A DNA stretch of 57,177 bases from Podochytrium sp. JEL0797 (Eukaryota; Chytridiomycota; Chytridiomycetes; Chytridiales; Chytriomycetaceae): the NCBI GenBank assembly GCA_027596195.1, contig JADGJG010000058.1, positions 1 to 57,177 on the forward strand, given 5' to 3'. Below the pieces are notes generated by a model, which was given only the letters and a program-made list of their open reading frames with translations, was not told the DNA's origin and made no database searches. Position numbers and translations under genes: made by a program. This document shows positions 1 through 13,434 of this stretch, piece after piece; the first letter of the stretch is position 1; each line of letters begins with the position of its first letter.

Positions 1-1
1 G

Positions 2-298
2 GATCCAAAGTCGGCAGTGTTTATCGAAAACACGCTTTGGGCCATTGCACTCGAACACGCCGAATTCGAAGTTGATGAGTTGAGGCGGAGACGGAGGCCT
101 GTTCCTGATGGTGGTAATGGTGCAGGTGGTGGTGCTGGTGGAGGTGGTGGTGGACCAGGTGCAGGTGGTGGAGGTAGCTCAGGTGAAGGCAGCAGTGGAT
201 CTGGTGATGGCGGTGGACCCAAAACCCCCTATCCAGGTGGTGCTGGTGGTGGAGATAAAGGTGGTGGTCCTGGTGCTCCAGATTCCATTGGTGGTTGA
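2..298 (+). CDS. 3' end of an unidentified gene with a Gly-rich tail (partial)
   Basis: An open frame enters from the left edge and ends at a TGA at 296-298. The first ~30 residues look like ordinary protein (acidic and hydrophobic, containing NTLWAIALEHAEF). They are followed by an Arg-rich patch and then about 60 residues that are mostly Gly with Ser and Pro. The 5' part lies outside the window, so no family can be assigned. The GGT-rich repeat also gives open but meaningless frames on both strands (Val-rich and His-rich); the Gly frame was chosen because it joins the non-repetitive upstream segment. An intron inside the repeat cannot be excluded, so the true C-terminus may lie downstream. 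Confidence 0.4.
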   Translation, partial: DPKSAVFIENTLWAIALEHAEFEVDELRRRRRPVPDGGNGAGGGAGGGGGGPGAGGGGSSGEGSSGSGDGGGPKTPYPGGAGGGDKGGGPGAPDSIGG

Positions 299-1551
299 AA
301 GCGGAAACAAAAGGACGATGGTTCTGCTGTGTCTGCTCCAAGTGAAGCTGGTCACTTGTTGCTGAGAGTCGCTCCTCAAGAGATGTTCCCATCTCGACTC
401 TCACAAGATTCCATCACACCTCCAGAGGAGCGGTCAACCCACGGCAGTGCCGTGTACCTGTGAGTCACTTTTTTTTCTTCTTTCCTCTTATCGGATTTGA
501 ACCCTTTTATTAATGTTGCTTCTATCGGGTAATGAACAGTACACCAGGAGTGTCGATGCAACGTAGGACACCACGGCAGAGGGTGTTTCCGCTGCACTGA
601 GGGGCTGTGAATCTTCTACTTTAATCATGGAAATTCTTCATTTAAAATACTTCGTCGCTTGCAAGCAGAGACAAGCTGGGTGGTGCCAACTGCCTTCGAG
701 CCCCCCCTCCCCCCCTCTTCCAAAACCCAAGATATTCAACTCATCCAACATGACCCACGTCACACTCATTCAAAAATAGACGGATGCTGCGTTTGTGATT
801 GGTACGAAAAAAAACTTTCCTTTGAGAGATTCCTTTGAGAGAATGAGAGAACGTGTGGCGGCGATTCGTGCTCGTGAATTTTTTTTTCTTTCGCGACGCG
901 TTCAGGGGGGGGGGGGGGGGCCAGGGGGTGGCGAATCGCGGGCTTTCCCGAACAACGGACGGGGGATTTCGACTACATCTTTGTTGGTAATATCTAACAA
1001 GCTGAATTGAGTGACTGCAGAAGGAGTGTCAAGGGGTGTTTGGAATCCGGGCGGCAAGTTCCGCGGTGATTGATGGGTGGAAGGGAAACAATCCGATTTT
1101 CTTTTAATAAGGCTTTTCTGAGCGCATTGGGCGTGTCTTTTTGTCTCGCAAGTTCTTCCACTGTCTTGCACCCGATTCGAGTTCCGCGTTCACTTGGCTC
1201 TTTCAAACTGTGTATCGTTTACGTGCCAAAAAAGAAAAATATATTAGTATTTATTATTTATTCTCGCTTCCCTGTCATCTCAAACACTCCCCACTTCCTC
1301 CCCGACGCGTTGAACCACGATCCCTTTCCCACCAAACATATACATATTTCGCGACTCGCCACTCCCGACCCCGCGCATTCCTCCTTTCTTACATTAGCAT
1401 TCAAAAAAGCGAACCAAATGCAATTTATTTTGATTAAAAAACGATCCAATCATGTTTGGAGATTCACAATTCTCCCATCCCTCCTCTGCCCCTCCCTCCT
1501 CCCTCAATCCCATCAGCAAAAATACACACATAATCACTCTCTCACTCGGGC
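299..1551. other. Intergenic, no supported gene
   Basis: About 1.25 kb between the Gly-rich partial gene and the last exon of ATR. It holds a 16-base G run at 905-920 and C-rich or T-rich stretches. A GTGAGT...TAG pair near 464-565 could be an intron of the upstream gene's 3' end. Open frames on either strand (for example 1070-1600) show no recognisable motifs and lack a convincing ATG context. Nothing here could be assigned a function. Confidence 0.5.
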
Positions 1552-1658
1552 CTACAAAAACGGCGCCCAACCTGAACAAAGAAACAAAAAAATTCAATAA
1601 ACAAATCTCGGACACCTAAGGCAAGCCGAAAACCACAAAAAACCAAGACCCCACCCCC

Positions 1659-1697
<39 letters not shown>

Positions 1698-4600
1698 TCA
1701 CCAATATACATAGCACTCAAATTCTTGGGATCCGTCGCCTCCGCAATCAACTCCTGCACCTGCCCTTCAATACTCAACGGCAACAGCCCTTGCCGCGGAA
1801 TCCCCTTCAACTTGGTCTCAATCCGCGTCAAATGCTTCACAGCTTCTTCGTTCTCGACATCCCCCGTCATCAGTGCCGATGTTCTCGCCGCGTTCGCATG
1901 CGTGGAAGAGGTGCGTCGTGACCATTCGCAGAGCGGGTCGTGGATAAAGGTTTCGAGTACGGCGAGCAGGGACTCGCGGTTCGTTCGCAAAACGCGTAGG
2001 GATGCTTCGCAGGCCTTGCGGAAGACACCCTCTGTGCCCGTGATTCCGAACGCGTCTACCATGTTGTGAGTGAGGCGGAACGGGACCTTTTCTGGCTTTT
2101 CGAACGTCATGCCCTGGATTATTGATTGCGGCAATGAGTGGTTAGAAAAAATCAAAATCACACACCAACACACACACACACACACCTTGTCAAACAAGCA
2201 GTTCAAATCGACATGCACGCAATCTCCCGACAGCTCATCAAACAAGATATTCTCCCCATGCCGATCTCCGAGTCTGAAACAAAAAAAACCATAGAAATGT
2301 CAAACCTTACCCCCCAATTTCCACTAAAAAACCAAATCCTTACCCAACGACATAGCCCACCATCGACATCACTGCGACAGTTCCAGAGTACGATAACCGA
2401 CTTGCGAACCACTTGGTGGGTTCCGGGAACGTTTCGAGGAACCATTCATGGAATACGGGAGGGAATCTGCGACCGAAACAAAAACAAATCAGTGAAACCG
2501 AAATTGAGTGGAGGAAATATTGAACACACACACGCACACTCGCGTGCACGTGTGTCCATTTCAATTCATTACCTCGGAATCACTTGCTGGGTAAATACAA
2601 CAGCGGGGTCCGGCCCATTCGGCTTCGGGTCAAGCAGGTCCTTCACTTCCTGGGGCTGTTGCCGCAAAACAGAAAAAAAAGAATGGGATCAGAACTGATG
2701 AACCACCCACTCTCCCCCAAAACTTCAAATTCCTACCGGGAAATACAACCCTTTCGCCCGATAACTCTTTGTAACAATATTCCTAAACCCAACCGTATTC
2801 TCAACCCACTCAATAATCCCACACTCCTCATTCAACGGCACAACCGCATACGTGCGCACGCGCAGGTTTCGGCGTCGCGCCTCCGGGTCCTTTTTGAGCA
2901 ACTTGTTGATGAGCCCGTTGAATTCCATAAGACGCGCGTCTTTGCGGAGATCGTCTTTGGGTTTCAACAGAAAAATGTAGTCCTTGCCGTCGGACCCGAG
3001 GATGGTGATTTTGCGCGGTTTTTGGAGCGAGTTCATGACTTCGATTTCGTTGTAGAATTCTGTTGTTGTTCAATAGTATTTTTTTTCGATTAGATTGGGA
3101 GTGAGAAAGGGAGGTCAGCGAAACAAAAATCAAAAATTGACGCAAGAAAAGCCCACACCTTTGATCGTGGGCGGATCAAACGGAAACGGCTGATGCATTA
3201 ATGTCGAAGCTTTCCCGTCCGACGGCAGCGTGACCGTCAACGTCTTTTGAATCGGAATAATCATGTTCAAATTCGTCATGCGTTTCAACACGGGGAAATC
3301 GCGTGCCATGTTGAGCGTCGATTCTTTGCCCATGATAGGGTAGTTGCAGAGTTTCAGGAGCTCGTCGCATAGTAGGCGGCCCTCCTAATGAAGGATGGAA
3401 GAATAATTAGAAACGCGTGCGGGCAGTGAACGCGGTGGGAGTTGAGGAATTGCGCCAAGTGAATGGGAGAGGGGACTGAAGGGGGAAGAGTGCTCACCAT
3501 GATCAAATTATTTGTCCGGTTGTTGGATTGCTGAAACAACGGGTCCGCCTGCATAAAAAAGCAATGTTCGATTCACCGCCGCCAAACCAAGCACTGCAAA
3601 AAATCCACACACCTGCACTTTGTCAAGAATCTCAACACACCGCTTCGCCCGCACAGGATACTTGCTCTTGCTCACACTCAACAGATTCCATAGCGTTTGT
3701 TGCGGGTAGTACGCGAGCACAGTCGACAGGAGGAGCTCGAGAATTTCGTGAACGGGCTTGTAGTTGTGACAGATACGCGAAATCAGCTGCGGGACAGCCG
3801 GGAGGAATTGGTACGCTGGCATCTTTTCGATCAGCTTTTTGAGTTCACGCGAGATGCGGCCAAAGTATTTCCGATGTTGAGAGCTGTGGTTTTCACGCGG
3901 ATCGAAAGAGTCAGAGCGAAATCTCACGCATGTAAGAAGAAAAGAGAACGTACTCTTTGTCTTGAACAACCATTTTCGCGTTCATTTCCCCCAAGGACAT
4001 CCACAACGTCAAAAGGCGCGGTAGCGTTTGGTAAATGTACCGTGTTCCGAGGTGCAGCGCCAACAAGTAGTTTTTGCAGACGTGATACAAGGCATGGAGC
4101 TCGGGAAGACTCGGGCGTGGAGCCTGAATGTTGGATTTGGAACCGGCAGACTTCGACGAAGCTTCGAGCTTTTGTTGGTGAGCCACTTCTCGCTCGAGAA
4201 TCTTGTTGAAGTAGCGTCCCAAGAAAAAGAACCCTTTCTCCCACCTGATGAGAGCAAGAGACGGGGGGTTTAGAGGAAATCAGAAAAACAGGCAACGCAA
4301 ACGACTCACGATGGATCCGCCAACGTCACCATGGAAAACATTGATTCCGAAGTCCCCATGCTCGTTTCATCCATCTTTCTCGCAAACATCAGCAACGTCT
4401 GGGAATTTTCACAGCATCAGTTCAGTGACCTTAAACTCGAGCCGCAAACTCCCACTGGCCACTCCCACACAAACAAACCTTCGCCTTCAACGCCATAATC
4501 GACTCCGGAGGCGCTCGTCCGTTGGTCGAAGCAGAAGTTGAGTAATACCGATCAATCAACGACTTGAGTTCAAAAATGGCTCGATGCGGCTGGTTCGTCT

Positions 4601-7600
4601 CGGACAACCACTTTGCGCGTTGGAGCGTGGCATTCGGGGTCTGAAGCTCGGTTGCATGCACGATGGCACTATAGGCTGGCTGGTAATGACCAGCTGCGCG
4701 CAAGGCCTTGGCGGTTTGGAGCCAGATGTGCCCGCACTCGATTTTGGCGTTCTCGAGAGCCGCGTCGGGACTACAACGCGTTCCAAAAACCAACGACTAG
4801 ATTACGAAAAAGTATAATCCCCGCCCCCCCAGATTATCGCTTACCCCAAATCCCGAATCAGAATCCGCCGCAAGTTCAAGATGGGTTCACGCACTTTCAA
4901 CGACGGCATCGTAATTTTCAGCCGCGTGTCCCACGACTTCAACATCACATTCGCCAGAAACCCTTCATTTTCCTCCACAGACCCAACCTCCTCCTCCGTC
5001 CAAATGTGCTGACAAGCCGCTTCGACCTCATGCAACATGTTCAACTTGACAATGCAATCATACGCCCGCGAATAACTCTCCATGCTGGCCGCTGCGAGGG
5101 GTGCAATCAGCTGCTCGCGCGTCCTCCGCAAGGTGGCAGTAAACGCTTCAAACTTGGGTTGTTTTGCGTGGAGAAGAATTCCGCCAACATCCGTTTCGAA
5201 ACTCGACTGATGGTCTTTGGCAAGGAGAGTGTCCAGCGTGTCCCAAGAGCCCAGACGCCACGCAGCTTCGATTCCATGTTGATTCAACTGAGCGGACCAC
5301 GCTGGGTGGGTGGCCGTGATGCCATTGATATGCGTCAGCATCGAGCCTGAACAAAAGCAATCAGTTTCTACTACTCCCTCAACACCCCCAATCTGAAACC
5401 AAAGCACCCCTCACCAAGATGTCCCAGATTCTTCAAACAGTTGATCAGCCCAGTGTGAAGCCTCACTTCGTCAGGATTCGTTTGTAGTGAAATCTCATAA
5501 CACGTCTGCGCACTCGTCCACCGTCCCGCCGACTCATGCTCGCGAATTTGTTGGTCCAGAGTGGGATTCAAAAACAAGGTCGAGATGCCATCGATTCCAT
5601 CCGGTTCTTCGAGCTGCGCGTAAATCTCTTGCAAGAACCCATACGCGGGTTGCATCTCGCGTTCGTTTTTGGTCTTTTTCTCGTTCCGAATGTGCTGCTC
5701 GTAGTGCAACAGGGCGCGCGCGTAGGATTTGCAGCGGTAGGAGGCCGTGGCCATCAAGACGGGTGGGATTCCAGAGAGGAAGGAGGCCACGCGTTGTCGG
5801 ACAGTGTCTTGATCGTCTTCGTCGTCGGGGTTCGCGTGTCTGCCGATGGAGCGGCGTTGCATTGCTTTGGTTCGTCCCAAGTCACGTCGGCGGGACCGAA
5901 TCCAGACCGTCAAGTGATCAATCAGTTGGAAAATCGTCTGTTATATGCGCGGACACAGGTTTAGGCTAGAGTTCACATAACAAAACCCCCAAACAAAAAC
6001 AACAAGGTACCTGCGAGCTCAACTGCTGCTTCTCAATATTCGCACTCCCATTCGGAACAATCACATCATTCAAAACAGCCGTAAACTCCGCAAGAAGTTC
6101 ATTACTATGCGCCTGCGACCCACCCGTCAAAATATTCAACACCAACCGCGGCAAGAGATAAATTCCAATCCCAATATTCTCACTCTCCACTGCCTGCGTG
6201 CAAACCGACAGAATCCGATTCGCATACTTGCCCGTCGCCTTCCGCATCAAATCCACGACCCAAAACTGCAACCAATCATTGAACCCGTTCGCGGTGCGGT
6301 AAATCGGACTCGTGAAGGACCGCTGCGGCCTCGTTTCGATCGAGTACTTTGTCGACAGGAGGGGCCGAATCACGTCCAACACGGGCCGCGGGAAATTCTG
6401 CCACAGCGCCACGAGTTTTGCATTGTCTTCATTCACTCCGGCCACTTTTTTGGCGCGGTCGTTGCGGGGTCCCATTTCTTGAAATTCGGAAGTGAAGCCG
6501 CAGAAGCGAAGGAGTTCTTGGATCGCAAACGCGAGAAGGGCTTGGGAGTGGGGGTTCGTGGCGGATCGGAAGGCCGGGGCCAACTGCTTTTCGATAAACT
6601 TGCACACGAAGGCGTCCGTGGTGTCCTTGGTGTCGAACGCTTCGAGTGACACGTCCATGCTGCTGACAACCGTGACGTGGAGGCGGGCGGGGTCAGGAGC
6701 TCCTAGCACTCCCAGACATTCGCAACAAGCAGTCTGGATATCGATACGCGTTCCGTTGTATTTTTTCAACGTCTCCAGCAGGATGGACACCGTCTCGCTA
6801 ATGGTTTCGTTGACAGACTCGGACAAAATCTCGGCATGCAGAAACGCCTGCTCCTTCTTCAACAGGAGCTTCAACTCAGCCAACGCCGACTCAGCCACAA
6901 TCGGATTATCATGCGCCACCGCCTTGAGTAGCCGTTTGACGTTCCCAATCGTATCGAGATTCCGATGCGGATCCACGGCCGCGTTGATGGCCGCAAACTC
7001 AGGTCTGCGAGGAAACGCGCAGAGGTCGTTGAAGTGGCCCTTGAGTTCTTGCGTATACGCCACAACGATGGATTCGATAATCTTGACAATGTGCTTGGCG
7101 TCGCGTTCCGAACAGTCCTTCCACCCTTTCATCAGGATCCCCACCACTTGGTTTAAGATGCCGCCAATCTGTTGGGGCCCCAGATTCCCCACAAACACCT
7201 CCCACCCGTTCAGAGCAACATTGCGGAGGTTGTCGATCGCCAACGCCGTTTGAAGCGTCGTAATAATCTATCGCAACCATTTGCATCAGCAACATAAACC
7301 CCTCCAGCCCACCAAAAAAATGACAAACCTGCGGAACAAGCGCCGTAATCCGATTCCCCACAAGCGCCATCAAACTCACAAGCCCATTCACAATCTTGAC
7401 CTTCTCCGCCAAACAGAACCGCCCTGTCTGATCCGAGAGACTCTGGTTCACGTACGACAAAATCCCAAGAAAGTGGCTCAACAGAAACTCCGAGAAACGG
7501 TCGTCCGAGGCGGCCGCTTGGCTCGTTTTGGTTCCACTGAGGCTTTCGTGGACGGAAATGAGGGCCTGTTTGGCCTGTTTTTTGCATGAGAAGGAAGAGT

Positions 7601-10600
7601 AAATTAATCTCGTATGGATCAAAAAGCTTGACGCACCTTTTTACGCGTCATTTCAAGCGGACTTCCCAACTCCACCACCAACTTGGTCACCAAGTCCAAC
7701 GCGCAAATCACAATCAACCCGTCCACCGAACTATCTGCCACTTCCAACTGCGCAATCTTGAGCACATACGAAATCGCGTCATAACTCTCGGGAAGCATGA
7801 AAATAGCCTTGAGAACCTGTGACATTTGGTGAAGACAAAGCACACCGACTTTGGTGTTGAGCACGTTGGCGAGGGATTGGATCAGGTCCGTTTGTTTGTG
7901 GATAATGAGGTGTGGGAGGGTGTAGGAGATGGTGCGTTGGATAAACTCTTTTTGCGTGAGGGTCAGGACTTTGGAGAAGTTGCTGAAGAGTCCCGGGATT
8001 TTGAGGCGGTCGATCAGATAGACGCTGAGTTCGGGGAGGTAGGGCAGCATCAGCTCGTATGGGGACTTGTTTCGGACTTTGGCGATGGATCGCATCTGCA
8101 CCCACAAAATTACGCGTTCAGTCACCCGCACCCCCCTCAAATCCACAAAACCACACACCTGCTGGAACGTAATCGACTGAAACACGATATTCTGATCCCC
8201 CAACAGAATGACCAACGCGTAAAAGATGGACAGTAGCAGCTTGTCGCAACAAGTCCTTTCCAAAACCATCAACAAACAGAACCCCCCAAAAGAATAACGC
8301 AACAAAATTAATACCTCCCCAAATGCCCAATACTCAAAATACAAGACTCCATCGCATCCGTACTCCCACTCGCTCTCAACGAATCCAACAACATCTTCAT
8401 ACTCTTGAAAAACGACAACGTGTTGGTCTCAAGCACCACATGTTCCACTGACGTGAAATCATTGCACAAGCTGTGTGGGAACAAGGCGGGCAAAATCAAA
8501 GTAGTCGCTTCACGCACGCTGCGAGTGGAACTCGATAACCCACCCAAAACGGCAAACAGAAACGCCGAGAGGGTTCGAGTTTCATCGAGAACCAAGTCTT
8601 GGGGTTGCGTGTGTGACAGAATGCGGCGGAGAGAGTCGAGGAATCGCGTGCGTGGTTCGGGTTCGGCTTCGAGAAAGAATTCAAATTTGGCCCATGGGAG
8701 GAGAGAGAGGAGGCGTGTAGAAGACGGTTGATCTTGTGGATGAGTGTCTGGGTTATCGCAGACTCGGCACAGAGATTCCCCCGTTGCAGAAAAACTCAAC
8801 GTTCCCGACAGCGCACACGAAATCTTTCCCATTTGTGACGAACTCGCATTCAATCGAGCACGAGATGAATCGGCATTCAAGCTGACGTGTAAAAACGTAA
8901 GATATCACTCACACAAAAACCCACGAATGGGATACAAAAACACTCACTTGGACTGTTCAACAATCCAAACCCACAACTCCTCATTCAACCCCCCCATCAT
9001 TTCCACAACCTGCCCCCACCCACGACCATCCTGCTCATTCAACTCCACCATCATCACAACCGCGCGACAATGCTGATACCGCCTGCCAACCCCCATCGAC
9101 GCAGAACCATACACCTTCGCCAAGGACTGCACGCATTCGACTCTCGCGTCTTCGGAAACAGCAAAACACGGCAACCGTTGAGATAGCGTGGACCCTCCGC
9201 TGCTGCTGTTGACGAGATTCAGACTGCCCAACGACGCGTCGAGAAGGCCCAACAGGCTCGCGAGTTCCTTGAACGCGGTCGATTCGACTTGACCGCTTGA
9301 GGGCGCAGAGTACGCGAGGATGGTTTCAAACCAAGGTGAGCAAGCAATGGCGGTAGTTCGGAGGAGGAGGTTGGGATCCTTTTTCCATTGAGGGTCTAAG
9401 AGGAATGGGCCAAGGAATCAAACAACGAGCACAGAAAATATGCTCCTCAAAACAACACACCATTCAATGAAATGTACTTTGCCAGACAACAAATCAAGCG
9501 AAGCTCAAACTCCAATGTTGCTGTCTGCAAAAAACAAGCACATCAGATTTCGATTCTACCGATCCCAATGCACATACCGTCATTCTCGCAGAGCTCCCAG
9601 CCTTCGACACAGCCGCCGTAATAAACGTGCAAAATTTTCCACAAGTTGTCGAGTAGGACGCCGAGATTCCCGACATAAACTCGTCAAAATACACTGGCGT
9701 GGAAACAAGCGACTGGCAAATGACATCGAGCTTCGGGATATGGGCAAGCTTCTGCAAAAAATGGGCAATAAGAAAAAACTGCGTGTCCGAAATTGTCCTA
9801 GTAAACAAAAGGCGGACCTTGTCTCCCGGTTTGAAACACAAATCCAGCATTTCGAGAGCTGCCTGGATTAATAGACCCAGGTTGGTGGGAGGGTCGGGTC
9901 TGTAAAATCAGTGTTCAGTTGCAGCAGGGTGTTGCAAACAAGGCTTTCAAACCCTTTGTGCGACACGGAACAGCTGGCTCCCTCGCTATTCATTCGAACT
10001 CGCTTGCTTCTGAACATAAAACAGGAGAGGGAATCAGATCGCATGAAGCAAAGTGCCGTCAACGAAAATCAAAACTCACGACGCCCCAGGCTCCGAATTT
10101 CGGCCCCGCTTCGAGTTCATTTCAACATCCACATCAAACACCTAAACAAAAACAAAAGCCGAGAAATCGTGAGACACTATATTTGGAAGCGAAACAATCA
10201 TGCTCGTCACCTGTTTCGCAGCTTGACTTTGAGCCAGAATGATCTGCACGCATTCTACGATCCCGCTTCTCAATTCGGCCGCGCATGTTTGCTCCAGAAG
10301 CTGATGAACGAGATCCGACCGCTGCACAACAGAGTCTCGGAGGACATACGACAAAACTTTCAAGCACGAAACCTAAACCGTCCTTTAGTCAGCTCCCGGC
10401 CGAAGCACGCGCACATACACAACACGCACCTTCAGTCGCAAGGATCGAATACACTTGAACCCACCCCCACCCACAATCCTCTCAACACTACACGAACTAA
10501 AAGCCGTCCGAAACTCTTCCGTCCCACCACATTCCAACGCGTCCATGTCTGCAAGGGCCAGCTCCAACAAATTCGCCATGCCTTCTTCAACAGACAACTC

Positions 10601-12104
10601 CATCGACTCAATATTCGCAAGAGCAGACGGCGCAGCAGGTTCCTTGCCTTTGAGTGTCGGCGATGCGCCGCTACTCTTGTCCATATCGTCGTCCAGATCG
10701 TCGGTGCCTTCTTCTGCATCATCGAGGAGAGAGAAACGGTGTTGGAGGGAACGGTGGAGAGAATCAAAGAGCTGGTGGATGAGGGTCGAGATGAGGGAAG
10801 GCGGGATGTGGCCGAGAGCTTCAATTTTTTGAATCCAGGATTCGTAGCATTCCTGTGTCAATAACAGCACCAGATTCCGTCAGGAAACACGTCAAGGACG
10901 AAATTCCGTACCATCGTGAGTTTCGGGTATGCGTTGGCGTCAACGCAGGACAACACTCTTGAGCTCGCAGTCCACAGAGTGTCGGTAAAATGGATCGTCA
11001 ACATGGGCGTACTCTCTTCGAGAATGCGAAATACTTTGAGGAGGTTTGTAAAGGCCGGGATGCATTGTTTGTAGGTCGTGAATTGGACGGTGAGGATCGC
11101 CGCGTCCTATGAAGACCCCCAAAACGCGATCAAACAAAGCGATTCTATGGAATCGAGGAATCCAAAATTGCTTACAGCTGAATCGGAATGTTTTTCGGTT
11201 TCTGACGACAGGAGTTGCACCGAGATATCGGTGGCGGTTTGGTGGGCAATGTGAGAGCCCAATTCTAGTCACGCAAGAGGATCACACAGGATGAATGAGA
11301 AACATTGTTTTCGATTTCGATTTGAGGGTTTCGAGATGGGAGGAATCATTGGCTTGTGGGGTGACCATTGCGGAATCGAAGCATTTCGCTCAATGGACAC
11401 GCGCAACACGGCTTGTAATGACAGGCAAGGATTCGCTGGATATCACGGTACCTTTGATCAGCGTCGCAATATCCGCAAGCAAGGGCATCACGCGGTCGTA
11501 TCCCGCAACAGGGGTATCGTTTGCCTCCGAATCGGCACCCTCCAGCGGCATGATTGCGCATGTTTCGAACCAGACGCGGATGGTGCGAGCCGCACGGTCG
11601 TGGACGGGGCTCTGCGACTCGATCAGGAGAATGGTCATCAGTTTGACGAGGATCCAGAGGCCAAAGGGCAGCGCGGGCCCCGCGGCATGTTTTGTTTGTG
11701 CGGCGGCGCGTGGCGGCGGCGCGGTCTGCTGCATTGTGGCGCACAGCTGCGACAGCGCGACGAGGCGCTCGGCGTCGGCGGAGGCGCCGTTGGCTTCAAA
11801 AACGACGGTGGGCGCAGAGTCGAGAGCGCAGTTGACGAGTTTGAGCGTCGTCTCGGCCATGACAGTGTTGCCACTCGTAGTACTAGTATTACTACTACTA
11901 CTACTACTGCTACTATGACTAGTGCCATTCGCAAGCTCAAGCCGCGCGTCAACAACGCTGCGGATCGTTCGTCGCAGCGCCGCCAGCTCAGCCGCACTTG
12001 GATGTCCGTTGCTGCGAAGGTGTGCGACCTGCACCAAAGTGTGTGTGCGTGGTGAGCGAGCGAGAGTCTGCGAGAAGGAAAAGCGGACTCACCACCGATT
12101 GCAT
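1552..12104 (-). CDS. ATR: ATR/Mec1 checkpoint kinase (PIKK family)
   Basis: Serine/threonine kinase that senses RPA-coated ssDNA and stalled forks with ATRIP in the nucleus. The span fits a protein of about 2,400-2,700 residues in many exons. The start is ATG at 12102-12104, with a 12-nt first exon (12093-12104) spliced in phase to 12028. A HEAT-rich N-terminus contains a poly-Ser run (~11880-11915). A UME-type region lies at ~7000-7620 and FAT/TPR-like exons at ~3510-5960. The kinase N-lobe (~2740-3330) has DDLRKDARLMEFN and CGIIEWVENT, both ATR hallmarks. The catalytic loop GDRHGEN and the metal motif DLN (DFN in human ATR) are at 2186-2274. The FATC domain ends in a 20-nt last exon (1552-1571) that completes ...MYIGWAPFL. 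Introns are ~60-130 nt. Internal exon borders were not all resolved. Confidence 0.95.
1661..1693. repeat. (CA)n microsatellite in the last ATR intron
   Basis: About 16 CA units (TG in the sense of ATR) inside the intron 1572-1701 that precedes the 20-nt terminal exon. Likely length-polymorphic. Confidence 0.9.
2168..2184. repeat. Short (CA)n repeat in an ATR kinase-domain intron
   Basis: About eight CA units immediately after the exon encoding the catalytic loop, starting close to the splice donor in the sense of ATR. Confidence 0.75.
11880..11915. repeat. (ACT)n trinucleotide run encoding poly-Ser in ATR
   Basis: A near-perfect triplet repeat in ATR exon 2. In the ATR sense it encodes a run of about eight Ser followed by Asn/Thr/Ser. 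It lies in a poorly conserved N-terminal stretch and is probably a tolerated, unstable insertion. Confidence 0.8.
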
Positions 12105-12258
12105 CAGTGTGTTTGGATGGGTTCGGACAAAAAGAAAGTTTTCGCAAAGTTTTCGAGACAAACCGAATTCTGTTTTTAATCTCACCAAAGGATTTGTTTG
12201 AAAAGCTCCGTCTGCCAGTTCAGTTCCAAATTGCTACTCCCATCCAAAAACTAACAAT

Positions 12259-13319
12259 TCAAAACCCAAGCTCAGGCCACAACTCCGCCACAACCCCCAC
12301 CAACCCCTGATACATCAAATAATCCCCTCTCGCATTAAAATGCAATCCATCATGGTAATACGAATCCGCCACATCGCGATCATACTCTCCATCCCCGCCA
12401 AACATCATTTCCCACGTATCCAACACCCCAACTCGGGAATCCAACGCGCCTTCGTCCTCCGCCACGCGAATCACGGCGTCGCGGTACAGTTTTGTGATGG
12501 TGTGGTTGCGATCGTTTGGACGCATGTAGAGTTCACGGAACAAGGGCACTTGGCCATAGTGTTTGGAGGCATCAGAGTGAGACTCCGACACCAAAGACGC
12601 GTCCACCCTTCCATCCTGCTCGCCAGGAAACACACCCACCCTTCCATGATCATACTCGCATTCACAAACAGGCGCCGGCGGGGTAATCAAAAGAACCCGC
12701 GCATCCGGGTAGACCTCCTTGTGATACACCACAAACGATTTCAAAATGTCCGTGTACTCTTGTACCGGCACGTTTTGGTCTCCTGCTCCAAATGCAGCAT
12801 CGTTGGCGCCAAGGAAAATCGTCGTCAACGCGGGTTGCGGAAACGTGGCGGTTTGGACGCTGTGGAGGAGGTCCGCGAACATGGGTACAAAGGAGCGTGT
12901 CGTGTATCCGCCATATCCTGTATCAAAGAGCCGTTTTTTTTGTTGGTGGGGCTTTGCTTGGTGCTTGGAGTGCCGCCAAGCACTCGGAATCACCAACACA
13001 CACACATCGCACACGCACCTCGATTGATCACATCCCGCTGAATCTCCAACACCTCCTGCCCATCCTGCCTGAAATTGCGCACATGGTCCGACAACAGGGC
13101 TAAACCAAAATGAGGTGAACTCTCGATGAAGAATACAAAAGACAGCAACCAACCTGCCCAACCCAGCCACTCCCCATTGAACCCCCCCTCCGTGATCGAG
13201 TCGCCAATCAACACAACATGGGGACGCACATGGAATTCACTCAGAAGCGGGTCTTCCACAGCCGCCCCAACGATGGAAGAGGTTGCCAAGCCAAGCACAA
13301 CGCCAACAAAAAGCATCAT
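12259..13319 (-). CDS. SGNH/GDSL esterase, isoamyl acetate hydrolase (IAH1) type
   Basis: Secretory or membrane-proximal serine esterase. The ATG at 13317-13319 opens a hydrophobic signal-peptide-like stretch (MMLFVGVVLGLATSS); an in-frame ATG at 13359-13361 would add a basic extension. Block I is VLIGDSITEGG with the nucleophile Ser, then GANDAAFG, then DGLHFNARG carrying the Asp-x-x-His pair. These are the SGNH catalytic blocks in IAH1 order. An intron follows WLGWA (donor GTTGGT), and a second splits VINR/GYGG, both phase-consistent. The C-terminus LWPELGF ends at TGA 12259-12261. It is tandem with ATR (154 bp) and G3BP (115 bp). The family hydrolyses short-chain acetate esters; the substrate here is not known. 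A signal peptide is unusual, since yeast Iah1 lacks one. Confidence 0.88.
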
Positions 13320-13434
13320 TTTTCTCTTGCATTTTTCCTTTCTTTGCCACAGAATAATCATCAAAAAAACCAAACACCCCCCTCCCCCCCATTTCCCACA
13401 AATAACCCAAACTAATCAAGGTTTCCCCCAAAAC

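Noticed and set aside
471..560. GGTTCAAATCC-like sequence on the minus strand near 495-505, resembling a tRNA B box
   Set aside because: The T-stem does not pair beyond two base pairs and no matching A box or acceptor stem is present.
1070..1600. 176-aa open frame on the + strand
   Set aside because: No ATG-supported context or motif; it runs into the antisense of the last ATR exon.
1616..1711. ATR C-terminus read straight through the CA repeat (tail ending in FFVVFGLP)
   Set aside because: The spliced alternative gives the conserved FATC ending WAPFL in phase, so the read-through is intron sequence.
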